Origin: Shinisaurus crocodilurus
Taxonomy: Eukaryota; Chordata; Lepidosauria; Squamata; Shinisauridae
Direction: 5' to 3'
Assembly (NCBI GenBank): GCA_021292165.1
Contig: CM037877.1
Coordinates: 162,041,580-162,105,579 of the forward strand
DNA: 64,000 bases
The translations under genes and the position numbers were made by a program. The notes beneath the pieces are model-generated. The model ran no database searches. It saw only the letters and a program-made list of their open reading frames with translations, and was not told the origin of the DNA. Position 1 is the first letter of the stretch. Every line of letters starts with the position of its first letter. Shown piece by piece: positions 52,547 through 63,045 of the stretch.

Positions 52547-52844
52547 CAATCAGGGTTGACTATACTGGGCTACACAGACAAAGGGTGCTTTCAAGCAAGG
52601 CTTTCGTGGTGCAATCACCCTGCCTTATTCATGGAATTTTACTGGGGGGTCAACACAATGTCGTCTTCCATTTGCAGCCCCTCGTAGGGATGTGCGAATC
52701 AGCAAAACCTGAGATCACCAAAGTTCTCCAAATGTCACCTCAAAGGTCATTCTGACTTGAGTCCGTATCAGACTGCGAGCTTTTTTCTTCTCGCATGAAA
52801 AGCTGTGTGCGTATTCTTCTGTGTATTTCCCCAAATGTGTGTAT

Positions 52845-52895
52845 CATAGATTTCATAGATCATAGAGTTGGAAGGAGCCTACAAGGCTATTGAGT
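52845..52895 (-). repeat. truncated CR1-like tail of the 5S-derived SINE
   Basis: 'tcatagatttcatagatcat' and 'agagttggaaggagcctaca' match the tails at 55939 and 46430 but stop before the 5S part. It could equally be a CR1 3' fragment. Confidence 0.6.
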
Positions 52896-53448
52896 TATCG
52901 ATTGTGCGCATCTTTGAAATGTTTGCAGTCTTCTCCCATTTTGATTAAAATGTATTTGTGCTCATCAAATGTGCACATTTTCTTCAGGCACCTTTTTCAA
53001 ATGTATGCATGCTGTAGAACGTCAATGTTTTCGGTCTGTGAATCACATTGCAAGCTTGGAAATGTATGGACTGCAGATTGCATTAAGTTCGATTAAGGTG
53101 CGAACTCGCTTAATCCTGATTTCAAAAACAAAAACAAAAAACCTAAAACAAATTTCTCATACATCCCTACGGAAGACGGAATAGCTGCATGATGCCTTGT
53201 GATGGCCAGCAATAGGAGCCCTCTGTGTGGAAGTTCCCAAAAAGTCTGACCTGATATAAGGCAGGTCCCAGCATTTCTCCCTGTGATAGTAGATTCAAAA
53301 GAAACCCCCAAAAGCTGAGTGGTAGGGAAATGTTATCCACTCTCCTTGGCAGGACAATGATCTTTCTGTGTTCTTTGAGACGCAGACAACCCGGTCCTGT
53401 GCCTGTTTAGCCAGAAGTAATCCCAGTGGGCCCAGAATGGCTTACTCC

Positions 53449-53648
53449 CAGTGGAGGTTGGTGGCTCCAGGGTCAGTAGGGTGGTGTATCCACTCTGGGT
53501 CTTAGTATGCACTTTCAAGGAGCTATCCGTGGTGCTGAACCCTATCCCCAAATTTGGTCCTGCACCATGGATAGCTCCTTAAAAGTTCAGACTAAAATCC
53601 AGAGTGGATACACCACCCCACTGGCATTGGAGCCCCCAACCTCCACTG
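53449..53648. mobile_element. hAT MITE with 21-bp inverted repeats and 8-bp target duplication
   Basis: 200 bp. Left CAGTGGAGGTTGGTGGCTCC, right is the inverse with one mismatch. Target duplication CTTACTCC / CTTACTTC (7 of 8). The interior palindrome 'caaggagctatccgtggtgc' / 'accatggatagctccttaa' is shared with 41440-41520 and 54775-54880. Confidence 0.88.
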
Positions 53649-54091
53649 CTTACTTCCAAGGAGGTGTATATAAGATTGCAGCCTTAGTGAAGTTCATGGG
53701 AACAGTCTCTCCCTCAGACTCACTCAATGTTGCAGCTGGGACTCCTTTTTAGGGAATTCCAGATGAATGTAAGAGGCAGATTAAGTGCTTCTTTGCCCTT
53801 GGCTATTTTACTGGAAATCTGGGCAATGAAGACCTCAAATAAGCATTTGTGTCAAAAAGGCACATTTTCCACTTGGAAAAGACTGGTCTGGGGGCTCCTT
53901 TCTGCCTTTTTCTTACTGACTGATTATTTATTGAAGCTTTTACAGCAGGCTAGAGGCAAACGCTTGCTGAGACTTTGATTGTCAAATCTGAACCTTTTGC
54001 GCAAACTTCCTGCCGTTCAGTCAGCCCTGGCAAAGTGGGTGTGTGCCGTTGACTCTAGAGCGAGAGAACTGCTTGCACAGTCCTCGTAAAG

Positions 54092-54231
54092 CAGCCTTCC
54101 CTCCTCCTGACGCCCTCCAGATGTTTTGGGTGAGAACTCCCTGCATTCCTGACCATTGCCTATGCTGGTTGAGGCTGATGCAAGTTGAAGTCCCAAACAT
54201 CTGGAGTACACCAGATTAGGGAAGGCAGCTG
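54092..54231. repeat. palindromic hAT-like MITE
   Basis: 'cagccttccctcctcctgac' left and inverse of 'cttccctaatctggtgta' right. Central 'ctgcattcctgaccattgcc'. Confidence 0.6.
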
Positions 54232-54774
54232 CAGTCTCAATGCTGGGTGAGTTTGACCGTTACACAGCATGTGTACCATCCCACTTAATGCAATGATGAG
54301 CATCAGGATGCATGCACACTCCCTGTCGACTGTGGACATGCCCAAAAGGCTGCTGCGGGTGATGGGGAAGGCAGAATACCCTTTAATCTTGCCTTAGGGT
54401 TGCAAGTATGCTGATCACCATCCAGCCCTCCCCTCCCCCCCCAACAGATGTTAAACAGGGTTAGAACTGATTATTTGCTTGGTGTGAAAAGTTCTCCTTC
54501 TTAAATGCAGCTGCACATGGATGCGGTTCACTAAATCAGGTCATTGGCATAGAAATTAAGCACGGATCACTTTTTATGTTATTTAAGACAGGGTGGATAA
54601 TTTCCGGGAATCTGCATTGCCCCACCTGGACCCCACTGGGGGCCGAAGCTTTGCCCCCGCTGCTGGCACACCAGTGAAATTTGGCAGTGCAGCAGCAGCA
54701 AATCTCCTCAATGAGTTTGCTTGAAAAAGAGAGGCCAGTGTCTCCTATTTGGGGGGGGGGGAAGCTCCTAATGC

Positions 54775-54935
54775 ATTGGAGCTTTATAGGAGCTATCCAT
54801 GGTGGTGAACTCCACCCCCCAAATAGATTCCCCACCATGGAGCACCATGGATAGCTCCTATAAAGCTCCAAATAAAAGCTGCAATAGATTAGGAGTCCCA
54901 CCAAAATAGGAGTCACTCACCAGCCTCCACCATGA
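54775..54935. repeat. diverged member of the 53.4-kb hAT MITE family
   Basis: 'ttataggagctatccatggt' and inverse 'accatggatagctcctataa' make a fold-back; the outer 'cagcctccac' end suggests the same termini. Confidence 0.55.
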
Positions 54936-54944
54936 AAGACTTAT

Positions 54945-55137
54945 TCAAGGCAAAATTGCCACAGGGCGGTGGCGGAAGCAGAGGTGGCGGCGGGGTGGGG
55001 TGGGGGGACCATGCAAAATCCAGGAAACTGCCAAATGATTGGCAACTGGGGGAAAGGGGGTGGGGCCAGGAGAAGGAGGTGTGGCAGTATGGGGAACCGC
55101 AGAGGGCTGGATTTGTCTGCCTGAAGTTCAACACCCC
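54945..55137 (-). repeat. hAT-like element, CAGGGGTG family (reverse)
   Basis: The right end 'gaagttcaacacccctg' is the inverse of the 49160 left end. Interior 'tgccaaatgattggcaactg' pairs with the 'accaccaattggtggtttcc' type in the 61-kb copy. Confidence 0.55.
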
Positions 55138-55413
55138 TGATAACAGGACACGGTGCACGTGAGCACATTCTTAATAGGGATGTGTTTTCAGTACCAGAAC
55201 TGAACTGAGCTCACAGTGCTTCCATGCAAAAGTCCACCCCTCGTTACGCCAGGCTTTCTTCATTTCAGCAGTTTACTGAATTTAGGTGGGGAAAGTCATC
55301 TTGTTGTTGCTGTTGTTGAGCTACTGCTGCTCTACTGCAAAGCACTCAGATTTACCAGGCAATTCTGAGCGACCGTGGTTCTGCCCACCCCTGCTCTAAA
55401 GCACTATGGAGAT

Positions 55414-55572
55414 TCATAGATCATAAAGTTGGAAGGGTCCTAAAAAGGCCATCGAGTCCAACCCCCTGCTCAGTGCAGGAAACTAGAGGAGGGGTCTCCC
55501 ATCCAAGTAATAACCAGGCCTGACCCTGCTTAGCTTTCCACACTCAGACAAGCTGAGCCAGCATGAGCCACA
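55414..55572 (-). repeat. 5S rRNA-derived SINE with CR1-like tail (reverse)
   Basis: On the + strand: CR1-like tail first ('tcatagatcataaagttgga'), then the complement of the 5S-like block at 55493-55540 ('ggtctcccatccaagtaata', 'accaggcctgaccctgctta', 'gctttcca'). Confidence 0.85.
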
Positions 55573-55938
55573 GTTTTCCAGCTTTGGTTAGTTTATGAGA
55601 ATGTACAGGTTGTTTTGCTCTTCCATCTAATTGTACAAAGGCAAGACTACAAATTTCAGTCAGGCGTTTGGGGTTTGCAAAGCGGGATCTTTCTATGACA
55701 CAGTAGCAAAGCACCATTTGTTCACTGCAGAACAAGATGGACGTCACTGTCTCGAGTCTCACGAGGAAAGCGACTTGCTCAGCGACCCTTCCAGAGACAA
55801 TGGAGCACCCTTAGACGTAGCATTGCACAGGCTTGCGGACGCAACTATGAGTGACACACACACCATCAGTTCTCTGTGCTGCATTCTGCACTTCTATTCC
55901 AGTTTCAACAAATGCAGGTGACTATTTACCAAGTGGTT
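55573..55938. other. unassigned single-copy-looking segment between two SINEs
   Basis: About 360 bp with more CpG than its surroundings. Frames are open on both strands (55631-55921 on +; 55544-55762 on -, which overlaps the neighbouring SINE), but neither protein resembles a family I know. No repeat arms or target duplications seen. It may be a unique genomic stretch into which the two SINEs inserted. Confidence 0.4.
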
Positions 55939-56107
55939 TCATAGATTTCATAGATCATAGAGTTGGAAGGAGCCTACAAGGCTATCGAGTCCAACCCCCT
56001 GCTCAGTGCAGGAAACTAGAGGAGGGCTCTCCCATCCAAGTAATAACCAGGCTTGACCCTGCTTAGCTTTCCACGCTCAGACAAGCTGAGCCAGCATAAG
56101 CCACAGG
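55939..56107 (-). repeat. 5S rRNA-derived SINE with CR1-like tail (reverse)
   Basis: Same structure and orientation as 55414-55572. The 5S-like block lies at about 56028-56072. Differs from its neighbour at several positions, so it is an independent insertion or an old duplicate. Confidence 0.85.
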
Positions 56108-56112
56108 CCTGT

Positions 56113-56147
56113 ATATATGTATATATGTATATATGTATATATGTATA
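56113..56147. repeat. (TATATATG)n tandem repeat
   Basis: Four units directly next to the 5S-like head of the SINE. Confidence 0.85.
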
Positions 56148-56342
56148 TAACTGATCACGGTCTACATTTAACCACATGGTAATCATCAAGACCTTAAGCG
56201 AGAACAAATATACCATGCATTTACACCCGATCATAAATCTACAGAAGCAAGGGCATGGTGATAGAGTGACGTGAAGAGTGGTTCTTCACATCACTTGGCA
56301 GGATGTTTCAGCTGACCAAGTGCTTGCATCACCCTTCCCCTA

Positions 56343-56426
56343 CCAGGCCCCCACCACATGTGTTGGGCTACAACTCCCATCATCCCCAGCCACATCTGAA
56401 AGGCACCCAGTTAGAGAAGGCTGGCT
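56343..56426. repeat. palindromic hAT-like MITE (partial)
   Basis: 'gggctacaactcccatcatc' and 'ggcacccagttagagaaggc'; the middle is largely deleted. Confidence 0.5.
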
Positions 56427-56815
56427 TATATGTGCACCGTGCTAAGTTGTCATGAGGTCAATGACTATCTGTGTTCAGTCTACTTGGATTAATGGACTGA
56501 TAATCAATGTTTCCCAAACTTTGGGTACCCATGAAGTTTATTTCCTGGACTGAAAGTGGAGACACACTTCACTCTTACACTCAGAAGATACATACGGTAT
56601 ATTTTTCTTCATCGGTTCCCTGAACAATATGCAAATATCCTTCTTGCAACCACAAAATAGCTCAGTCAGTTATTATTACCTCCTGGTGTCTGCCCTCCTC
56701 TTTGCCTAGTCAGCCAGAGCATGCTTTCTGGGCAATGGTGATGCTTCTGGGATTCTGCTATGCCTGTTAGCTGTTGCATTGGCTGCATCCAGGAATCCCA
56801 GTGTGACCTTATTCC

Positions 56816-56990
56816 TAAGAACATAAGAGAGGCCCTGCTGGATCAGACCAAAGGCTTATCTAATCCAACACCCTGTTTCCCGCAGTGGACAATCAGATGC
56901 CTATGGGAAGACCACAAGCAGGACAGGAGGCCAATAGCCCTCTCTTGCTGCTGGTTCCCAGCAACTGGCTGGCACGCAGAAGCATCTCTG
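56816..56990 (+). repeat. dispersed repeat fragment (GGATCAGACCAAAGG type)
   Basis: 'aagaacataagagaggccct', 'gctggatcagaccaaaggct', 'agtggacaatcagatgccta' align with 18600-18700. Confidence 0.6.
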
Positions 56991-57068
56991 AGGTGAGGAC
57001 ACACTCATATATTAAGAGAGAGAAAATCACTTCTGAATTGGGCCTCTCTGACTGGCTTTCTCTGCACT

Positions 57069-57168
57069 ACAGCTGCAGTCCTATACACACTTACCTGGGG
57101 GGGGGGGTAAGCCCCATTTAATTCACTTGAGCTTACTTCTGAGTAGATATGTCTAGGATAGCACTGTC
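57069..57168. repeat. family B Harbinger-like element
   Basis: 'gctgcagtcctatacacact', 'taagccccatttaattcact', 'gcttacttctgagtagatat', 'aggatagcac'. A G-run has expanded inside it. Confidence 0.65.
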
Positions 57169-57228
57169 AGAGAACACTGGCTCTCAGAGAAAAAGATACG
57201 TGCAGTGGCTTAGTGTGACTCAGTAGAT

Positions 57229-57351
57229 CAGCCTTCCACAGCCTGGTGCCATCTAGATGTGTTGGACTACAACACCTATCCTCCAGCTGGCATGGGGATG
57301 ATGGGTGTGGTAGTCCAACACATCTAGATGGTGCCAGGCTGGGAAAGGTTG
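57229..57351. repeat. palindromic hAT-like MITE
   Basis: 'cagccttccacagcctggtg' left, inverse right, arms about 45 bp ('catctagatgtgttggacta'). Confidence 0.68.
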
Positions 57352-57684
57352 CAGTCTAGATTAAGCCTAGTGTTTTCACTGGAGATGGTCCTTCTGGGAT
57401 CACACATTCAAATATTGTGTTTTGTGCTGCTGAGAGGAACCTGAGCTCCATCCTGTGAAAAAATGGCATGGGGGTAGGAGCTATAGCTCAGTTTTTAGCT
57501 TTAGAGTTTAACCCTCTCTCCCTGCTAAAGTCCCAATAAGCATAACCTCTCCCGAAGCTGCTATTTGCACAGGGAAGCTATTTTCATAACCCCCCTAAAA
57601 AGACATGTTCATTGCATTTCTGCAGTTAATATTGCATTTAGTTTGGCCCTCAGTAAAAGGCAGCTTTGTGTGTAAGAAACAAAG

Positions 57685-57815
57685 AAAGCTGCCTTAATGC
57701 AAGTGAGACCATTAGTCCATCTAGCTCAGTATTGTCTAGACCATGTGGGTTGGGGATGATGGGATTTGTAGTCTGCTACATCTGGGGGGCAACTGGCTGG
57801 GAGGGGAAAGGTTGG
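57685..57815 (-). repeat. tRNA-SINE tail fragment next to a hAT-palindrome half
   Basis: 57685-57735 is the complement of the SINE end ('aagctgccttaatgcaagtg', 'ccatctagctcagtattgtc'). From about 57745 the 'tggggatgatgggatttgta' palindrome-family arm begins. Another interrupted SINE. Confidence 0.5.
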
Positions 57816-57822
57816 TCTGGAG

Positions 57823-57957
57823 CAGGGGTAGGCAACCTGATGACCTCCAAAAGTTTTGGACTACAACTCCCATAAGCCTCAGCCAGCATGGCCAAAGGTC
57901 AGGGATTATGGAAGTTGTAGTCCAAAATATCTAGAGGCACCAGGTCACCTACCCCTG
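57823..57957. mobile_element. palindromic hAT MITE
   Basis: CAGGGGTAGGCAACCTGATG left, inverse of 'caggggtaggtgacctggtg' right. Imperfect duplication GTCTGGAG / ATCTAGAG (6 of 8) at 57815-57822 and 57958-57965. Confidence 0.75.
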
Positions 57958-58438
57958 ATCTAGAGTCTTGTTTCCCTACAGCGCTGCTTGCTTCTAGGTT
58001 TGACGTACTGTACAACTTGTTACCATTTTCAAATTGAGTTTTTGTTTTCTGTTGAAGAGGATGCATCTGTGGTTACAGAAAAACACACACGCACTAAGAG
58101 ACTGCAGTGGTGAGCTGTGTAAAAATCAAAGCTTGAGAAGCTTAAAAATATATATATGTATAATGGGACATGTGACAAATTTGATTCATTTCTGCCTGTA
58201 CATGTAACATACTTCATTTGTTTGATCCATATGGGTTTGCAGAGTGAATTCTGTTCCTGCTTGTCTGGGAATCTCTAGGATGGCACATGCTGGACCCTTA
58301 CTTTTTGCTTTGTGCTAAGTCAGCATCTAGATTATTTTGTTTGAATCTGCAGTGGTATTTGGTACAAGCTGCCTTACTCTGCCTAATGGTAGGGCCGGTC
58401 CTGTTGAACCACTTCTTCCACAGCACTGGTTCATGGTT

Positions 58439-58665
58439 ACCACAGGAAGCTGCCTTATATCAGAACAGAATAATTGTCCTTCTAGCTTCTTACTGTCTAC
58501 TCTGACTACCAACAGCACTGCAAGGTAACAGGCAGGGTTCTTTCCCTTCATCTTCTACCTGATCTGTTTTTAGTTGGAGAAGCCAGGGATTGAACATGTG
58601 ACCTTCTGCAATCTGCATGCAAAGCAGATGCACTACCATTGAGCTATGGTCTCTCTCCACGTCAT
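58439..58665 (-). repeat. tRNA-derived SINE (reverse, complete)
   Basis: On the + strand: 'aggaagctgccttatatcag', then 'ccagggattgaacatgtgac' (complement of the B box) and 'gcatgcaaagcagatgcact' with 'accattgagctatgg' (complement of the A-box side). Confidence 0.78.
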
Positions 58666-60291
58666 GCAACCCACCCACTTGGTTACCAATGGTAGATATT
58701 ACAATGTGGAACCGTGACAATGCAGACGCCACAAACTCTGCAGTGCTATTTATGACCTGGCTTTGAGAGACTAGGAATTAGTGCTTAATAATTTCTGCGA
58801 TGAAAGGAAAGAATGATCCTTCACTTGAAAACCTTGTTGGGGTGTTCATTGTAGGGAAAGACACTTTGCATGTGCCCATAACCACTCTTCTCTTTATTAC
58901 TGGAGCTGTGAATTGATTAATCACCTAAAATATTGGATCTCAGCCTTCTAATCAATCAGTTGGTGACATTTAACTATATTTCCATATTACCAGTCTCTCA
59001 GCCTAGATACCTTTTTGAGCTATTGAAGGAAGTGGGAGGTAATTTACAACTTAAAAAGCATATGCTGCCACAGTGCCACTGATGGCTAGAAGAAGAGGCC
59101 ATCTTGAATGTTTTCTTGTTCATTCCATATTAAAATCACACCTGAGAACCCAAATAGCCTCAAAAGGGTAACAAGTTGTGGCAACCCTACCAATTAAAAT
59201 TAGGTCCCACAAATTAATCAACTTACACTTCAGCTGATTTGTTTACTGATTAACCTGATTAATTTTTGCAACCCTCATTATTACTTTCCTTGTTCCTGGG
59301 ATGAAACCCAGCACTGACAGGCTAATCACTGGCATGAATCTTGAGTGAACTATGAACTGTGACTCATCCAACCAGTCATACACAAATGCACTTTCCGTGT
59401 CTGGATGGAGTACAAAATAATTCAATTACAGCAGATATCTGATTGGCAGTGACACTTGACCCGTGCTTATTCTGTACCTCTTGCCTATCAATGCTTCTTT
59501 CTGAATGTGATCAAGGTTTATTGGACTGAAATGTTTATAGGAAATCCTGCTCAGTAGCAAATCCTGATTAGGAAACTGTTATCATCTTCTTTGCATGAAG
59601 AGTGAGCTCTGACAGGCTCAGCATCTGGCTGCCATAAAAAAGAAAGGCTTCTGATGAGTCAGACTGTGTAGCTACCAACTGTGAGCAACCAGCTTTCTTG
59701 GGCTCCATTGATAATTACCTACCTACCTGTAGGATTGTATACATACAGAAAAAGAGTCCCTTGGCACCTTAACCAGCTTCATTTACTCTTTGTAGTGCTC
59801 TGTAGTGCTAGAGGGGTTTGCCACTGAATTTCAGTGGCAAACCATTCCCCCTCCCTCTCTCTTAACCCTTTTGGGGGGCACCCCATGGAATTTGCAGTGC
59901 CCTGAGGACAGCCTTGTGGGTGTGTATCCCAGGTGCAAAAATGCCCCCTGGATCTTCTACAATTGCCTACCCCTGATGTAAAGTCTGTGACATTTCTATC
60001 ACTGTATGGTTTATTATTTTTATTATTCTTATTGCAACCTGATATAAAGCTGTTGTTTTTTTAAAAATACAGAGTAGATCCAAAAACATGATGGGGAAAG
60101 GTGAATGCTTCTTCTTCTTCTTTTTTAAACAACATGTCTGCACTCAATAATCAGTTTCAGGATATCAGAAGGGTTCTTTTTTTAATAGTAAATAAAAGTG
60201 TGTCCCCCTCTTCTACTGTATAGGACATTGTATGGGTAAACCTCTTGAATATAGTATAAAAACCACACTAGGTTTCTTAGGGTTGGGAGCA

Positions 60292-60361
60292 TAGCTGACT
60301 GGGTCATGCTGGGAGTTGTAGGCCTTTTTTCTGTCTAAACTTGCATAGGATTGCGCCCTTA
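60292..60361. repeat. single arm of a family A fold-back
   Basis: 'tcatgctgggagttgtaggc', 'tttttctgtctaaacttgca', 'taggattgcgccctta'. Left arm missing. Confidence 0.6.
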
Positions 60362-60426
60362 GTGGATCATAAGCTGAATGTGAGCCAGCAGCAGTGCCAT
60401 GCAGCCGCCTAAAGCTTAAGCAAACT

Positions 60427-60667
60427 TTACAGTGCAGCCCTATGCATGTTTGCTGATAAGTGCCACTGTGTCTAATGCAGCTTACTCCTTAGTAAGTGTG
60501 CTTAGGATTGCATCCTGAATCTGCATTAGACATGGTGGCACTTATGAGTAAACATGCATAGGATTGCTTGGTTGGGCTGCAATCCTATAGCCACTTACCT
60601 GGGAGGAAGTTGCATTGAATGCAATTGGATTTACTTCTGAGCAGACTTGTATAAGATTGCACTGTCT
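60427..60667. repeat. cluster of three Harbinger-like elements
   Basis: 60427-60516 ('gtgcagccctatgcatgttt' … 'cttaggattgcatcc'), a related segment to 60575 that repeats 'ctgcattagacatggtggca' in inverted form against 60463-60482, and a family B copy at 60578-60667. Partly nested. Confidence 0.6.
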
Positions 60668-60949
60668 GTTAATTTAGTTAATTGTGCCATGTGCTATTTG
60701 CCAAATGGTATTTATTCAAGCCCTACTTGTCAAAACTGTAGTATTTTTCAAATGTTTTGCTATGACCAACTCAGCAGCTACTAATAAAGATGAAATCATA
60801 GCTTGATGTGTTTTAGGAGCATTTAGAGAATTGATTTCTAAAAGCATTGTTTTTCATTCCAGCAGTAATGAATCCTCTGTCTCTTTTTAATCGATTCCAA
60901 AACTTAGGGCAGTACCGCCACATGTGAAGATAATCTGCTTGCACTAAGG

Positions 60950-61030
60950 CTGTGAAATCCTATGCACACTTACCTGGGAGTAAGCCCCATTGGATTTAAC
61001 AGGACTTACTTCTGAGTAGACATGTATAGC
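60950..61030. repeat. family B Harbinger-like element
   Basis: 'aaatcctatgcacacttacc', 'tgggagtaagccccattgga', 'aggacttacttctgagtaga'. Its last 15 bp ('agtagacatgta') are repeated once more before 61050. Confidence 0.65.
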
Positions 61031-61049
61031 AGACATAGAGTAGACATGT

Positions 61050-61333
61050 AGAGCCAAATCCAGCCCACCTGGGTTCCCCAGAAGACCCCACCCTTTCTCC
61101 TAGCCCTACCCCTTCCACCCAACCACCAATTGGTGGTTTCCCGGCTTTTGTGCAGCTTTTCCCCATTCTAAAAGGTGGAAAGGCAGGAAGAGCTTTAAGC
61201 TAAAATATGCTGGTATTTTTGGTATTTTGGCCCCACCCCTTTTGCCTTCGGCCCTGCCCACCCCTGGAATGCAGCCCCCCCCCAGCTTCTATGAAATGGA
61301 ATCTGGCCCTCCGGCTGAAAGAGGTTCTGCACT
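61050..61333. repeat. hAT-like element, CAGGGGTG family (left end missing)
   Basis: 'aaatccagcccacctgggtt', 'accaccaattggtggtttcc', 'ggccccaccccttttgcctt' and 'ggctgaaagaggttctgcac' parallel 49190-49540. Confidence 0.55.
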
Positions 61334-62657
61334 AGGATTGCATTGCAAACCACACTTCCAGTAAGAATTGCATATAATTTTTTTGGCATCAAATATCACA
61401 GCCATATAGTACTTCATTTATTTTTTTAAAAAATGTCTTTTACATGAACACAAATAGCGTTGCTTGCTACTTCAGCAAAAATAGAGGGTTTTTTTAAATC
61501 ATCACTAATAAATGTAATCAAAACAATTCCCCATGACATTTCCATTGTAATTCAGGTGAAGCTCCCATGCCACATTTAATTTATGAACTGAATGCATGAA
61601 GGGCTCACCTCACTAATGCAGGCTTGCTACAAAATTTAGCGGTGACCTTTGCAATCTCAACTCCGAAGGTAAAGTCCATTTGAAGATGGAATTAACCAAC
61701 AAAGCATGTCTAGACAAGGCCGTTAAGACGATGTTGGGTAATATCTGTTGGTGTCCTCGCATTTTGATGTACCGGTAAGTTACACCACACCTAGAGAAAA
61801 GGTCAGAAAATTTTTCCCATGTGGGCAATATTGGCAAACATGTGACTGCCTTGTACTTGGATATTGCAGAAATATTCATGAGGAGGCCTGCAAGTAATAC
61901 TACTTCAAAATGCTATTTAAAATTTACTTATTACACAACACAGAGACACACAGAGAGAGAGCAAAACTGTTATTAAAATAGACATCAATCAAGCAATTCA
62001 TGTGTGCCCAACTGACAGAATTTAGTTCCAACTGCAGAATCTGTGTTTCTGAACACCGGATCGGCGCTTTTATAACACAGCACCCTAGCTGTCCTCACTT
62101 ATCCGTTGTAGTTGCGGCAGTTCAGGGGAGGGCCTGGTCCTTTCAAGCCATTGGCCATAGTGCAGTGTGACCTTCAACCCATCGGTCACAATTCAGCAGG
62201 GCACAGTTAGACAAGTCCCATTGTAATTGATGAGGCTTGAGCATGCCTTTGTGCTAGACGGCTGCCACTGCCTCGTGTGCTTCCTTTAATAACCAGCCTT
62301 CCTCCGGCTACTGTATGGCGGCAACCACTGAAAACCGACTGGGTGCTTCCCCGCTGGCTATTCATTAGTCTGACAGCGTTTACGCTTTCTAGCTCCAAGG
62401 AAATCCTTCTACACTGACTCATCACGTGCCAAGGAATTCTTGCATCTCTGCCCATGTGTGGCAGAGGATTCTGGTCCATGTATGAAGGCACACACTCGCT
62501 TCTCCTAAGGCACTGGTCAGACCTGCTGGACCTCACTGTTGCCTCATTTGAACTAGAAGTGCCACCTCAAACACAAGCATCTTCTGTGGCTGCACACCTC
62601 ATCGGAAAAATTGGTTGTGTTTTGGGTAAAAACTGACCTTTAGGAAAGCTTGTATGC
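61334..62657. other. region without recognised gene or repeat
   Basis: 61334-61990 is AT-rich. 61620-62640 is more balanced in base composition, richer in CpG and free of the repeat motifs common elsewhere. Frames open on the - strand (61613-61879, 62207-62536) resemble nothing known to me and have no splice or codon support. It could be conserved non-coding DNA or an old transposon. Confidence 0.4.
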
Positions 62658-63045
62658 AGGGCTGGTGCCACCATGTTCGGCATGGTTGGGCACCTGCTGG
62701 GGGACCCTGCTCCAGCACTGGGCCCACTGAGAAGAGCCCCTGGACCGCTCTTGCTGCTGTTGTGGCTGCTGCTGCTCCTCCTCACCATTGCCACCTGCTT
62801 GCTCACTTGCCTCTTTCTCTGGCCCTGAGCTGGTGAACAAGTCCATGATGGTGGTGGTGATGAGACAATAGTGGCATAGCTGCCACTGCCTGCTTGCTTA
62901 TTGGTTCTCTGCCTGGCAAGCAAGCAGGTAGAAGCAATGGCAAGGAGGAGCAGGAATTGGCAGCAGCTGGTCACAATAGCCAAGGAGGAGGAGGTAGACT
63001 GACTGAGGGAGCGGCCCACTGAGAGTGTCCAGGCCAAGGGCAAGC
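62658..63045 (-). repeat. GC-rich dispersed repeat R2 (copy 2, inverted)
   Basis: Inverse of the blocks at 50707-51070: 'ggttgggcacctgctggggg', 'gggcccactgagaaga', 'tgcttgctcacttgcctctt', 'gccactgcctgcttgctta', 'gagtgtccaggccaaggg'. Its left end cagggctggtgccaccatg looks hAT-like. Confidence 0.6.

Noticed and set aside
62207..62536. 109-codon - strand frame as a gene or as antisense rRNA
   Set aside because: I could not match it to any protein, nor to 18S or 28S rRNA from memory; left as unassigned.
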